A stretch of 64,000 nucleotides of DNA, taken from positions 33,395 through 97,394 of the forward strand of contig JBEULG010000036.1 of assembly GCA_041287425.1 (NCBI GenBank), read 5' to 3'. Under the pieces are notes generated by a model. That model did no database searches. It saw only the letters and a list, made by a program, of their open reading frames with translations, and had not been told where the DNA came from. The stretch is from JAFGSI01 sp041287425. GTDB lineage: Bacteria; Chloroflexota; Anaerolineae; Anaerolineales; Villigracilaceae. Position numbers and translations under genes: made by a program. Shown one piece after another: positions 28,626 to 38,051 of the stretch; the first letter of the stretch is position 1, and every line of letters begins with the position of its first letter.

Positions 28626-29375
28626 ATGCTCGATTGGCCTCGGCCGGCAGTCATTGCCCATCGCGGCGCTTCGGCTCACGCCCCGGAAAACACGCTGGCG
28701 GCTTTCGAACTGGCCCTCCAACAGGGTGCGGATGCGCTCGAGTTCGATGTGAAGTTGACCGGCGATGGCCGGGTGGTCATCCTTCATGACCAGACGGTTG
28801 ACCGCACGACCGACGGGCGCGGCGACCTGCGCACCTTTTCGCTGGCGGCGCTGCGCGAACTGGACGCCGGAGTGCGCTTCTCGGAGCGTTTTCGCGGCGA
28901 GCGCGTGCCGACGCTTGAAGAGGTGTTCGAGGCGTTTGGCCGGCGCGTTCTGATGAACATCGAATTGACCAACTATGCTGCCCCCTTCGACGCCCTTGTG
29001 CCTTCGGTTGTTACCCTGGTGCGCCGTTTTGGCCTGGAAAAACGAGTGCTGTTTTCATCCTTCTTTCCCCACAATTTACGGCGGGCGAAACGGCTGCTGC
29101 CAGAGGTCCCTTGCGGCCTGTTGACCTGGGCCGGCTGGATGGGCGGGTGGGGGCGCACGATAGGGTTCCGCAGCCGCCTCTATCAGGCCGTCCATCCCAA
29201 CCTGCGCGACGTGGATGCCGGACTCGTGAGGCGCTTCCAGGCAGCCGGGCGGCGCGTCCATGTGTGGACGGTCAACGCCGAGGCCGATTTCAGGCGCATG
29301 TTTGCCGCCGGCGTTGACGGGGTCTTCACCGATGACCCGCCTCTGGCCTTGCATCTCTTGGGGAGGAGCGGATGA
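28626..29375 (+). CDS. Glycerophosphodiester phosphodiesterase
   Basis: Hydrolyses glycerophosphodiesters to glycerol-3-phosphate and an alcohol. The 249-aa TIM-barrel shows the family motifs VIAHRGASAHAPENTLAAFE, ADALEFDVKLTGDGRVVILH with HDQTVDRTTDG, and a C-terminal VHVWTVNAEADFRRM...GVDGVFTDDP. All catalytic His and Glu/Asp positions are kept. There is no signal peptide, so it is cytoplasmic (UgpQ-like). The stop overlaps the dehydratase gene by four bases (ATGA). Confidence 0.94.
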   Translation: MLDWPRPAVIAHRGASAHAPENTLAAFELALQQGADALEFDVKLTGDGRVVILHDQTVDRTTDGRGDLRTFSLAALRELDAGVRFSERFRGERVPTLEEVFEAFGRRVLMNIELTNYAAPFDALVPSVVTLVRRFGLEKRVLFSSFFPHNLRRAKRLLPEVPCGLLTWAGWMGGWGRTIGFRSRLYQAVHPNLRDVDAGLVRRFQAAGRRVHVWTVNAEADFRRMFAAGVDGVFTDDPPLALHLLGRSG

Positions 29376-30322
29376 TTCCTGCCGAGTGGCTCGACCAGGC
29401 CGCGCTGCGCATAGCCCCTCACATTCGGCGGACGTTGCTGACCAACGACGCCGAATTAAATCTCTATTTGAAATGGGAAAACCAGCAGGTGACAGGCTCG
29501 TTCAAGGCCCGCGGCGCGCTGAACAAAGTGCTCTCGTTGCAGCCTTGGGAGCGCCAGGCAGGATTGGTGACCGCTTCGGCCGGCAACCATGGCCAGGGCG
29601 TGGCGTTGGCCGCCCGCCTGACCGGAACGCCGGTCATTGTCTTTGCCTCGGCACACGCCGCCCCGACCAAACTGGAGGCCATGCGCGCCCTGGGCGCGGA
29701 GGTCCGGCTGGTGGAGGGCGGCTACGCTGAGGCCGAACGAACCGCGATTGACTTTGCCGCCGAGAACCGCCGGACGTGGATTTCGGCCTACAATGATGGC
29801 CAGGTGATCGCCGGTCAGGGCACGCTTGCCCTGGAGATGATCGCCGACCTGCCGCCCGACTTATCGTTGACCTGGCTGGTGCCGGTCAGCGGCGGAGGCC
29901 TGATTGCCGGCATTGGGTCGGCCCTGCGGCGCCTGTCGCCGCGGCCGCGGCTGGTGGGGGTGCAGGCGCAAGCCTCGGCCTTTATGCACGCTCTCTTCTA
30001 CCGCGGCTCGCAGGAGGATGTTCCCGACCTGCCGACTCTGGCCGATGGCCTGAGCGGCGCGGTGGAGCCGGGTTCGGTGACCATCCCGCTGGTCAAAGAA
30101 TTGGTGGATGAAATTATCCTGGTCAGCGAGGCCGAGATCGAGCGGGCAATTGCTTTTGCCTGGCATCGCTATCAGCAGCAGATCGAGGGGTCGGCGGCGG
30201 TGGTCCTGGCGGCTGTGTTGAACGGCCGGGTAAAAGGACCGGCCGCGTTGGTGATTTCGGGGGGCAACATCCAGCCCGAGGTCCATGCCGCCATTTGCGC
30301 GGCCCATCCGGAGGAGCGGTGA
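29372..30322 (+). CDS. Threonine/serine dehydratase-like PLP enzyme
   Basis: A 316-aa fold-type II PLP enzyme. The PLP Lys is in QVTGSFKARGALNKV, the substrate loop in TASAGNHGQGVALAA and the cofactor phosphate loop in VPVSGGGLIAGIGSAL. It matches the catalytic domain of threonine dehydratase and serine racemase, without the regulatory ACT-like C-terminal domain. It would make 2-oxobutyrate from threonine or pyruvate from serine. Coupled to GDPD before it and to the GH3-like gene after it by four-base overlaps. Confidence 0.88.
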   Translation: MIPAEWLDQAALRIAPHIRRTLLTNDAELNLYLKWENQQVTGSFKARGALNKVLSLQPWERQAGLVTASAGNHGQGVALAARLTGTPVIVFASAHAAPTKLEAMRALGAEVRLVEGGYAEAERTAIDFAAENRRTWISAYNDGQVIAGQGTLALEMIADLPPDLSLTWLVPVSGGGLIAGIGSALRRLSPRPRLVGVQAQASAFMHALFYRGSQEDVPDLPTLADGLSGAVEPGSVTIPLVKELVDEIILVSEAEIERAIAFAWHRYQQQIEGSAAVVLAAVLNGRVKGPAALVISGGNIQPEVHAAICAAHPEER

Positions 30323-33099
30323 AAGCGCAGCGCGTCGTTGCCTGGTTGATGCTGGCGATGGTTCTGTTCTCGCTGCTCCCCGCCGAACCGGCCGGGGCAC
30401 AGCAGACCGATCCGGCGATGGAGGCGGCCCGGTTTCTCCTGACGCAAATGACCCCCGAAGAGCGCGTTGGCCAATTGTTCCTGGTGACCTTTGTGGGCGC
30501 TTCGGTGGACGAGGAGTCGCAGATTTACGACCTGATTACCCGCCATCATGTGGGCGGCGTCGTTCTGCTGGCCTCGCACGACAACTTTCTGCCCGCCCCC
30601 GATACCGTGACGGGGACCTATCACCTGATTACCGCATTGCAGGCTGCCGAGTGGCAATCCTCCCAGGGGGCTTATGTGGACCCTCTGACGCGCGAATATG
30701 TCGAGAGTCAATATGTGCCGCTCTTTATCGGGATTGCTCAAACCGGCGACAGTTACCCCGACAATCAGATTTTGAGCGGGCTGACGCCTTTGCCCAGCCA
30801 GATGGCGATTGGGGCGACCTGGCAGTCTGACCTGGCCGAACAAGTCGGGCAGGTGGCAGGCCGGGAGTTGTCGGCGATAGGATTCAACCTGTTCTTTGGG
30901 CCCTCGCTGGACGTCCTGACTTCGCCCGAATCGCCGGGCGGCAGCGGGATTGGCGTCAGCACGTTTGGCGGCGATCCCTATTGGGTGAGCGAGATGGGGC
31001 GGGCGTACATTGGCGGCCTGCACCAGGGCAGCAACGGGCGCATTCTGGTCGTGGCTACCCATTTCCCCGGGCGGGGCAGTGCCGACCGGCCGGCCGGCGA
31101 CGAACCGGCTACGGTGCGCAAATCGCTCGAGCAGTTGAAACAAATCGAACTGGCGCCCTTCTTTGCCGTGACCGGCGGCGCTACCAGCGACCAGACGATG
31201 GCCGACGGCCTGCTGGTTTCTCACATCCGTTATCAGGGCTTTCAGGGCAACATCCGCTCGACCACTCGGCCGGTGAGTCTCGATCAATCGGCGCTCGACC
31301 AGATTTTGGCGCTGCCCGAATTCGCCGATTGGCGCAGCCGCGGCGGGCTGCTGGTCAGCGATGACCTGGGCAGCCGCACCATCCGCGCTTTCTACGATCC
31401 GGGCGGGACGAGTTTCTCGGGGCGTTTGGTGGCGCGCGATGCTTTCCTGGCAGGCAATGACTTGATCTACCTGGGTGATATCGTTTCCAGCGATGCCGAG
31501 GACAACTACACTACGGTTATACGCATTCTGGATTTTTTTGCCCGCAAATACCAGGAAGACCCGGCGTTCGCGGCCCGCGTCGATGAGGCGGTGCTGCGCA
31601 TTCTGGCTGCCAAGTACCGGTTGTATGGGAGTTTCCGTTTTCCGCTCGTCATCCCGCGCGAGAGTGGCCTGGAGGCGATTGGCAACTCCGACGAGGTGAC
31701 GTTGACGGTGGCGCGCCAGGCTGCCACGTTGATCAGCCCGTCTCCGATCGACCTGGATGTCTCGCTGGCTTCTCCGCCGCTCGTACAAGACCGCATTCTG
31801 TTTCTGACGGATAGCCGTCTCCAGGCGCAATGCAGCACGTGCCCGGCCGTGCCCGTGCTGGCGCCCGATGCCTTGTTGGGGGCCGTCGTGCGTCTCTATG
31901 GCCCCGAGGCAGGCGGATTGGTCTCGCCCAACCGCTTGACGGCCCACTCCTTCGATGAACTTTCGCTGCTCCTGGATGGGAACGGGGGCGGCACACTGGA
32001 GGGAGAGGTGCGCTCGGCGGATTGGATCGTCATTGGGATGCTGGATGCCGGTCCGGGGTCATCTAATTTGACCGTTTTGCGGCGTTTCCTTTCGGAGCGA
32101 CAGGATTTGTTGCGCAACAAACAAATTATCGTCTTTGCTTTCGGGGCGCCGTATTATCTGGATGCGACCGACATTTCCAAGTTGACGGCCTATTACGGGA
32201 TTTATAGTTGTTCCGGCCCGTTTGTGGATGTCGCCGCCCGCTTGTTGTTCCAGGAATTGGCGCCGGCGGGGGCGTTGCCGGTTTCGGTGCCGGGCGTGGG
32301 CTACGATTTATTCGTCGCTACCTCCCCCGATCCGGAGCAGGTGATCGGCCTCTATCTCGACCTGCCGTCACCCTCCATCTCGGAAGCGACGCCGGCGTTC
32401 GAGCCGACGCCTACGCCGGCGTTTCGCATTGGGGATACCATCACGGTGCATACGGGCGTCATCGTGGATCACAATCAGAATCCGGTGCCGGATGGGACGG
32501 GGGTGAGATTCGTCTTGTCGGCCAGCGGGGAAAGCGGCCTGATTCAGGAGGTCAGCGCCCTGACCGTTCAGGGCGTGGCGAGGACGACGTTTCGTATCGA
32601 CCGCGCCGGCCTGTTGGAGGTGCGCGCCGTGAGCGAGCCGGCGAGGACGTCGGTTGTCCTTCAATTGAATGTTTCGGCTGAAGGGCTGGAGGTGGCGACG
32701 ATTGCCCCCACGTCCAGCTCTGGCGCGGCGGTCCCAACACCGGCCTCGTCGGAGAACCTTCCCCCTCTTCGCCCGCCGTTGTTTGCAGATGGCCGGCCGG
32801 GCCTGGCAGGGTGGTTCCTGTTGATTGTGATTCTGGCGGGGGTGGGCTATCTGGTGTTTTGGATGGGCGGCCGGTTTGATTCCGCGGTGTGGGGCCTGCG
32901 CTGGGCGCTGTGTGCTATTTTGGGAGGAACGCTGGCGTATTTGTACCTGGCGCTCGATTTGCCGGGCGGCGCCGACTTGCTTATGCGCGGCCGCGGCTGG
33001 GCGCTGGCGGGAGTTGTCTTGCTCGGCGCGGCCGCCGGTGGCCTGGGAGGCTGGTTCTGGCGGCGGAGGGTCAACGCGCCAGAGAAGCAATCAGACTGA
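30319..33099 (+). CDS. Exported GH3-like protein with C-terminal membrane helices
   Basis: A 926-aa protein starting at GTG 30319 behind GGAGGAGC. It has a signal peptide (VKAQRVVAWLMLAMVLFSLL), a GH3 N-terminal barrel beginning MTPEERVGQLFLVTFVGASV, and the presumed nucleophile Asp in LLVSDDLGSRTIRA. The usual KHFPG motif reads THFPG. A GH3 C-terminal-like domain, an Ig-like domain (about 700-790) and three hydrophobic segments at the end follow. It resembles beta-N-acetylhexosaminidases, but catalysis is uncertain. It overlaps the convergent kinase gene by 29 bases. Confidence 0.8.
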   Translation: MKAQRVVAWLMLAMVLFSLLPAEPAGAQQTDPAMEAARFLLTQMTPEERVGQLFLVTFVGASVDEESQIYDLITRHHVGGVVLLASHDNFLPAPDTVTGTYHLITALQAAEWQSSQGAYVDPLTREYVESQYVPLFIGIAQTGDSYPDNQILSGLTPLPSQMAIGATWQSDLAEQVGQVAGRELSAIGFNLFFGPSLDVLTSPESPGGSGIGVSTFGGDPYWVSEMGRAYIGGLHQGSNGRILVVATHFPGRGSADRPAGDEPATVRKSLEQLKQIELAPFFAVTGGATSDQTMADGLLVSHIRYQGFQGNIRSTTRPVSLDQSALDQILALPEFADWRSRGGLLVSDDLGSRTIRAFYDPGGTSFSGRLVARDAFLAGNDLIYLGDIVSSDAEDNYTTVIRILDFFARKYQEDPAFAARVDEAVLRILAAKYRLYGSFRFPLVIPRESGLEAIGNSDEVTLTVARQAATLISPSPIDLDVSLASPPLVQDRILFLTDSRLQAQCSTCPAVPVLAPDALLGAVVRLYGPEAGGLVSPNRLTAHSFDELSLLLDGNGGGTLEGEVRSADWIVIGMLDAGPGSSNLTVLRRFLSERQDLLRNKQIIVFAFGAPYYLDATDISKLTAYYGIYSCSGPFVDVAARLLFQELAPAGALPVSVPGVGYDLFVATSPDPEQVIGLYLDLPSPSISEATPAFEPTPTPAFRIGDTITVHTGVIVDHNQNPVPDGTGVRFVLSASGESGLIQEVSALTVQGVARTTFRIDRAGLLEVRAVSEPARTSVVLQLNVSAEGLEVATIAPTSSSGAAVPTPASSENLPPLRPPLFADGRPGLAGWFLLIVILAGVGYLVFWMGGRFDSAVWGLRWALCAILGGTLAYLYLALDLPGGADLLMRGRGWALAGVVLLGAAAGGLGGWFWRRRVNAPEKQSD

Positions 33100-34063
33100 G
33101 AAACAGTAAACCGGCCGCTATCCAGAGCAGGAAGCGATCCGGAGGGCGGGAGAGAAGGGCCCCAAGCGAGGCCGCCGAACGGCCTGACGTCCGCAGGCGC
33201 GGGGGGAATTCGCGGTTTCCGATCAGGGCGGTACGAAATTCTTCGACCGAGGCGGGACGGTCGGCGGGATGAAGTTCCATGGCCCACAGGATGGCTTGTT
33301 CGGTGCGGGCGCTGATGGCGGGGTTGATTTTGCGCGGCGGCAGCAGGCTTTCGGGGTGCAGGAAGCGCGTGCGCGCCTCGACGGGCGGGGTGTTGGTCAG
33401 CAGGTGGTAAAGGGTGGCCCCAAAAGCGTAAATATCGCTGCGGGCATCGGTATGCAGGCCATCGTCGCCGTATTGTTCGAGGGGCGTGTATAGGGCAGTG
33501 CCGCGCCCATGGATGACGGTGACGGTCATTTCGTCGGGCGCCAGCGCCTTGACCAGGCCAAAATCAACCAGTTTGAGCAGGCCGCTGGGGGTGATTTTCA
33601 AATTGGAAGGTTTGATGTCGCGGTGTACCAGCGGCGGCGTTTGATGGTGCAGGTAGGCGAGTGCATCGGCCAGTTGGTTGGCCCAGCCGAGCACATCTTC
33701 CTCCGCCAGGAAGGTGTTGCGCTGCTTGGCCTCCAGCATCATCATGCGCAGGTCTTTGCCGGGGACGTAATCCATGACCAGGTAATCGCGCTGGCCAACG
33801 GAGAAGAAATCCGACACTTTCGGCAGATTGGGATGGTCCAGACGCGCCAAAATAGTAGCCTCGCGCAGAAATTGCTGGCGGGTCTCTTTGAGGATTTTCG
33901 AGGGGACGGTGCGGTCGTATTCGACTTCTTTGACGGCGCATTTGCGCCCGCTGAGGCGCAAATCGTCGGCCAGGTAGATGCTTCCCATGCCTCCCTGGCC
34001 AATGCGCTCGCGAATGCAATAACGACCGCGCAAGACCTCTCCGGCCTTGAGGGCGACTGGCAT
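33071..34063 (-). CDS. Serine/threonine protein kinase (Pkn2-type) with C-terminal membrane helix
   Basis: A kinase of about 330 aa. It shows the glycine loop IGQGGMGSIYLADD, Lys in KCAVKEVEY, the catalytic loop LVHRDIKPSNLKI, DFGLV, and an activation segment ending RGTALYTPLEQYG. A single membrane helix (FLLWIAAGLLFLSLIASLA) ends the protein, so the kinase domain is cytoplasmic and no extracellular sensor is present. Starts at 34063 or 34072 are both possible; 34063 has GAGGA just upstream. It is divergent from the FHA regulator with adjacent -10 boxes. Confidence 0.9.
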   Translation of the reverse strand: MPVALKAGEVLRGRYCIRERIGQGGMGSIYLADDLRLSGRKCAVKEVEYDRTVPSKILKETRQQFLREATILARLDHPNLPKVSDFFSVGQRDYLVMDYVPGKDLRMMMLEAKQRNTFLAEEDVLGWANQLADALAYLHHQTPPLVHRDIKPSNLKITPSGLLKLVDFGLVKALAPDEMTVTVIHGRGTALYTPLEQYGDDGLHTDARSDIYAFGATLYHLLTNTPPVEARTRFLHPESLLPPRKINPAISARTEQAILWAMELHPADRPASVEEFRTALIGNREFPPRLRTSGRSAASLGALLSRPPDRFLLWIAAGLLFLSLIASLAR

Positions 34064-34140
34064 TTTCCTCATCCTGGTGTTCCGTCGGTGTTTATTTCGG
34101 CGTGGTTGGCGGAACAGAGCGACTCTTACCAATTGGCTAT

Positions 34141-34168
34141 ATTATACGCTTCTTTTCTCTTGTATAAT
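34141..34168. promoter_or_regulatory. Divergent -10 boxes for the kinase and the FHA regulator
   Basis: TATAAT on the minus strand at 34141-34146 (kinase) and on the plus strand at 34163-34168 (FHA gene) are only 16 bases apart, so regulation of one promoter would affect the other. Confidence 0.65.
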
Positions 34169-34197
34169 TCATTCTGTTGAGGAGCAAAGGCGAGGCG

Positions 34198-34857
34198 ATG
34201 AGCGAAGAGCGTCTTGGAGAACATCCTGTGCTGGTAGCGCAGGCGGGGCCGTTGAAGGGCCAGCGCTGGGCGATCGATCGCCCTTTGCTGATCGGGCGCG
34301 AGGCGACCTGCGATGTGGTCGTCCCCGACCGGCAGGTATCGCGTTTCCATGCCCGGTTGGTTCCATCCGCCGAAGGCGTGATTTTGGAAGATTTGGGCAG
34401 CAAGAACGGCACGCATCGGAACGGCAATCTGGTCGAACAACAAATCGTTTTGGAGGACGGTGACCTGCTGCAGATTGCGCTTGCCCAACAATTCATTTAT
34501 TTGACCTCGGACGCTACCATGCCGCTGCCCGAAGCGGATCTTCGGCCGGGGCGTCTGCGCCTCGATTTGCGCAGCCGGACGGTGTGGATTGGGCCGCGCC
34601 AGATCGATCCGCCGCTTTCGGCGCTACAATTTCGTGTTTTGCAGGTGCTGGTCGAGAATCAGGGACAGGTCATCGACCGTCAGCGGCTGATTGCCGAGGC
34701 GTGGGGGGAGGAACAAGCGGCGGGAGTTTCGGATCAGGCGCTCGACGCGCTGCTGCGCCGTCTGCGTGACCGGATTGCCGCTCTCGATCCGAGTCATGCT
34801 TATATCGTCACCGTGCGCGGCCACGGGGTGCGCTTCGATAACCCGCCGGCAAGTTGA
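34198..34857 (+). CDS. FHA-domain / winged-helix transcriptional regulator
   Basis: A 219-aa protein with an N-terminal FHA phosphothreonine-binding domain (LLIGREATCDVVVPDRQVSR, FHARL, LEDLGSKNGTHRNG) and a C-terminal OmpR-type winged helix (PPLSALQFRVLQVLVENQGQ, then TVRGHGVRFD). There is no receiver domain. The ATG at 34198 follows a purine-rich stretch; a TTG seven codons upstream is less likely. Its position back to back with a Ser/Thr kinase suggests that the kinase product controls it through threonine phosphorylation. Confidence 0.87.
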   Translation: MSEERLGEHPVLVAQAGPLKGQRWAIDRPLLIGREATCDVVVPDRQVSRFHARLVPSAEGVILEDLGSKNGTHRNGNLVEQQIVLEDGDLLQIALAQQFIYLTSDATMPLPEADLRPGRLRLDLRSRTVWIGPRQIDPPLSALQFRVLQVLVENQGQVIDRQRLIAEAWGEEQAAGVSDQALDALLRRLRDRIAALDPSHAYIVTVRGHGVRFDNPPAS

Positions 34858-34874
34858 GAGGGCCTTCTTCAAGT

Positions 34875-34905
34875 CTGGCGGGGGATGGAATCCCCCGCCT
34901 GAGTT
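34875..34905. repeat. Short palindromic repeat (GGCGGGGGAT...ATCCCCCGCC)
   Basis: A hairpin-forming unit of the dispersed family also seen at 59971-60111, 60256-60385 and 63862-64000. The rest of the 211-base spacer to 35068 holds no credible gene. Confidence 0.6.
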
Positions 34906-35068
34906 CAGAGATCGCGAATCTGGTGATTACTCAGGTCTTGGTTATGGGCACTCACCAATCATGCATGAATTGCAAGCCGCCACCGGATGGCAGAGCGTTC
35001 TGCGCGATCCGTGGCGGCGGAATGGAATGTTGTTCTTCTTGTGGAGCGGCCTTTGGACGAGGGGCGGG

Positions 35069-36436
35069 CTAGGCGTTGAGGTTCCTTTTCATCGAGAATT
35101 TCAGGACTGCCCGGTTGATAGCCTCCAGGCGGGCGAGGGCCTGGGCCTCTTCGCTGACCGGCGTCTCGCCGGCCCGCTCCTGGCTGCGGGCTAACAGGCC
35201 GCTGACGAAGCCGGCGAACTCCGGTGTGATTTCGGCAGCGTGGGCCTCCAGACGTTTTTCCAATTCGGCCTCGTTCTCGCATTCGAGCAATTCTTCGAGC
35301 AGGCTCAACTCCGGCGGCGGAGCGCTGACTTTTTGCAGGGCGGCAATGACCGCTTGGAGTTTTTTCTTTTTCTCTTCATCGTTCGCTTTCAGGGCTGCTT
35401 GCATGGCTTGATTCAGGACGCGGACGAAGACGTCGTCGATTTCATCGAGGTGTGCCAGCATGGCATCCTCGATGTTGTCGGCAGACAGGATGGTCTGGAG
35501 CAACTCACCCGCCTGACGGTATTGCTCCTCGATGGCCTGGTCAATGCGGCTGGTGATGGCAAGCAATTTTTCCCGCAAGTTTTCCAGTTTCTGACGCTCG
35601 GCGCCGGCATGGGCCTCGATGCGATTGGTCAGCGACTGGAAGAACAGGTAGTCCAGGGCTGGCCGGGTCAGGCTGACCAGGGCATTCAGGCGTTCGTCGC
35701 TCGGCGCTTCAATCATGATGTCGAGCAATTTTTCACGGTCCAGTTGTTTGCCGGCGTCTTGCAGTGTCTTGACCGCGGCCTGCATTTCGCTCACCTGGTT
35801 CATCAGAGTTTTGCCGTATTCGGTCTCGGCCAGCAACTGAGTCTGGATGGCTTCCATTTGCCGGGCCAGATTTTCCTGGCCGGCCGAGGATTGCAGGAGG
35901 CGGCTAAAGAGGGCGAAGAATTCCTGGTCGAAGGCCTGGCTCTCGCTGCGGATGATTTCCGAGCGCACCTCGGCCGATGGTGCCGTCAGCAAGCGTTCGA
36001 TCAGGGCTAATTTTTGCTGTTGGGCCTTGATCATCTCGGATGTGATTCCGTCGGCGTTCAGGATGCGTTCGATGAGACTTTGGTAGGTGAGAAAATTTTG
36101 TGGGCGCAGCAGATAGGCTTTGCGCTTTTCGGGCGGCAGACGGTTGGTCACCTGGGTGATGAGCGGCCCGACGATTTTTTCCTGCTCATTGAGGGGAAGG
36201 TTCAGTTCGGGCGGGAAATAGGTGAGCAGGAGTTCTTTGTCGGCATCGTGATAGACGATGGGGGTCGCAAGCGGCCCGCTGAACCCGCAATTGCGGCAGG
36301 CGGCCACGTTGGAAACGCCGCCTAGCAGGCGCTGCTTGGCGGCCGGGTCTGCGCTGACGTCGAACAATTGCTCGACGATGGCGACGACCGGTTGGCCGCA
36401 TTGTGGGCAGGTAATTTGAGTTTTGTGTGGAGGCAT
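35069..36436 (-). CDS. CpXC-domain protein with long helical tail
   Basis: A 455-aa protein. The N-terminal 90 residues hold a zinc-binding CpXC domain: CPQCGQP near residue 10, VAACRNCGFSG near 47, and strands such as ATPIVYHDADKELLLTYFPP. The remaining 350 residues are almost entirely charged helix and probable coiled coil (EEKKKKLQAVIAALQ and similar), ending MKRNLNA. The domain has no known biochemical function. It lies 71 bases after the histidine kinase gene on the same strand. Confidence 0.8.
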   Translation of the reverse strand: MPPHKTQITCPQCGQPVVAIVEQLFDVSADPAAKQRLLGGVSNVAACRNCGFSGPLATPIVYHDADKELLLTYFPPELNLPLNEQEKIVGPLITQVTNRLPPEKRKAYLLRPQNFLTYQSLIERILNADGITSEMIKAQQQKLALIERLLTAPSAEVRSEIIRSESQAFDQEFFALFSRLLQSSAGQENLARQMEAIQTQLLAETEYGKTLMNQVSEMQAAVKTLQDAGKQLDREKLLDIMIEAPSDERLNALVSLTRPALDYLFFQSLTNRIEAHAGAERQKLENLREKLLAITSRIDQAIEEQYRQAGELLQTILSADNIEDAMLAHLDEIDDVFVRVLNQAMQAALKANDEEKKKKLQAVIAALQKVSAPPPELSLLEELLECENEAELEKRLEAHAAEITPEFAGFVSGLLARSQERAGETPVSEEAQALARLEAINRAVLKFSMKRNLNA

Positions 36437-36507
36437 GGAAAGTTCCTGATATCAAAGAGTTTTTGGGCGTCAGCAGACAACCCGCTTATTGTACTGCAAG
36501 AATGCCG

Positions 36508-38043
36508 TTATGGGCGCGGCAGTGAGAAACAAATCCGGGCGCCGGATTCCGGCTGCGGGTCCACCCAGATGCGGCCGCCGTGCGCCTCGACGATGGCCTT
36601 GGCCAGGTAAAGTCCCAGGCCGGCGCCCTTCGTCTTGCGAATGGCGTTTTCTGCCCGGTAGAAGCGGTCGAAGATGTGGGGGATGTCGGCGGCGTCGATG
36701 CCCGGCCCCTGGTCGCTGACGGTGACGATCACCTGCTTGGGGCGCACCTCGCCGCTGATGCGAATCTCGCCGCCGGGGGCGTATTTCATGGCATTCGAAA
36801 TCAGATTGCTGAGCACTTGGCCGATGCGCACCTCATCGGCCAGGATGACGGGGAACGATTCAGGAAAATCAACCACAATCGTGAAGTTCGGCCCTTGCGG
36901 ACGGAAGCGGGCCGCGATTCGTTCGGCCAGCGCCGGCAGCCAGACGTCGGCCAGGTTGGGCTTCAGCCCGCCAGCCTGCAAACGGGAAGCGTCGAGCAGG
37001 TCTTCGATCATCGTCGCCAGCCGGTCGGCTTCTTCTTCGATGACGGCCAGGCTGTCCTGGACGATGGATTTGTCCCATTTGGCGTCTTCGCGGCGCAAGG
37101 TGCTGACGTAGCCCTTGATGAGCGCCACCGGCGTCTTGAGTTCGTGGCTGACGATGGAGACGAAGGTGTTTTTGATTTCCTCGGCGGTGCGGAATTTGGT
37201 GATGTCGCGGACGGTGACGAAGATGTTGCGCAGTTTGCCGTCGGCGGTCAGGAGCGGGGCGTAGGTGATACCGACCGGCAGGGCGGGCGGTTCGGCGCGT
37301 TCCAGGTCACCTTCGACGTAGAGGTGGGCGTGAGGGGTCAGCGGCCAGCCGTCGGCTTCGGCCTCTTCGAGGGTCAGCCCCTCGGGGTGACGCGCCCAGC
37401 GGATAACTTCGTCGTGTTTGCGGCCCTGGATTTCGGCGCGCGGGCGGCCGATGAGTCTTTCGAAGGCGAGGTTGCAGCGTTCGATCGTTTGGTCGGCGTA
37501 CAGAATCAGGATGCCGTCGGCGGCTGAATCGAGCAGAGCGTCGAGGCGTTGTTTTTCGTAACTCACTTCTCCGTACAGGCGGGCGTTGACGACAGCAATG
37601 GCAGCCTGGTCGGCAAAGGCTTGCAGGAGGAGTTTGTCATTGGCCGAGAACAGGTCTGGGTAGGAGCGAAAGATGAAAATGAAGCCGATTACCTGTCCCT
37701 GCGCCGATAGGGGAATGCCGACGCCGTTGAGCAGCCCCATGCTGGCCGTGTAGGTCAGTTCTTTCAACATGCGGTTGAGTTCGTTGACGTTGAGTTCGGC
37801 GGTCTGTTCTTCGGCCAGAAGCGGCTCGAGGTAGGAAAGGAAAGCAGGCGGGATTCCCTGGGCGACGCCCACCCGCCAGCCGCCGGCCTCTTTCAGGGCG
37901 ATGATGCCTGCTTGTCCGGCCAGCATCTCGATGGAAATGCGCAGAACACGCGCCAGCAGTTTCTCCAGGTCGAGTTCCTGGGTCAGGGCGCGGGCAATTT
38001 CGAGCAGGTAGTCACGTTGGCGGACGCGGAAATCGGGGAGCAT
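36508..38043 (-). CDS. Sensor histidine kinase with GAF and PAS domains
   Basis: A 511-aa soluble kinase: GAF domain at about 10-170 (LLQAFADQAAIAVVNARLYGE marks its end), PAS domain at about 175-290 (LLDSAADGILILYADQTIER), then HisKA with phospho-acceptor His in FVSIVSHELKTPVALIKG. The ATPase domain has N-box NLISNAMKYA, G1 SDQGPGID and G2 GAGLGLYLAKAIV. No membrane helix is present, so it senses a cytoplasmic signal. No response regulator is adjacent; lone receivers lie elsewhere in the window. Confidence 0.92.
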   Translation of the reverse strand: MLPDFRVRQRDYLLEIARALTQELDLEKLLARVLRISIEMLAGQAGIIALKEAGGWRVGVAQGIPPAFLSYLEPLLAEEQTAELNVNELNRMLKELTYTASMGLLNGVGIPLSAQGQVIGFIFIFRSYPDLFSANDKLLLQAFADQAAIAVVNARLYGEVSYEKQRLDALLDSAADGILILYADQTIERCNLAFERLIGRPRAEIQGRKHDEVIRWARHPEGLTLEEAEADGWPLTPHAHLYVEGDLERAEPPALPVGITYAPLLTADGKLRNIFVTVRDITKFRTAEEIKNTFVSIVSHELKTPVALIKGYVSTLRREDAKWDKSIVQDSLAVIEEEADRLATMIEDLLDASRLQAGGLKPNLADVWLPALAERIAARFRPQGPNFTIVVDFPESFPVILADEVRIGQVLSNLISNAMKYAPGGEIRISGEVRPKQVIVTVSDQGPGIDAADIPHIFDRFYRAENAIRKTKGAGLGLYLAKAIVEAHGGRIWVDPQPESGARICFSLPRP

Positions 38044-38051
38044 GGCGATGG

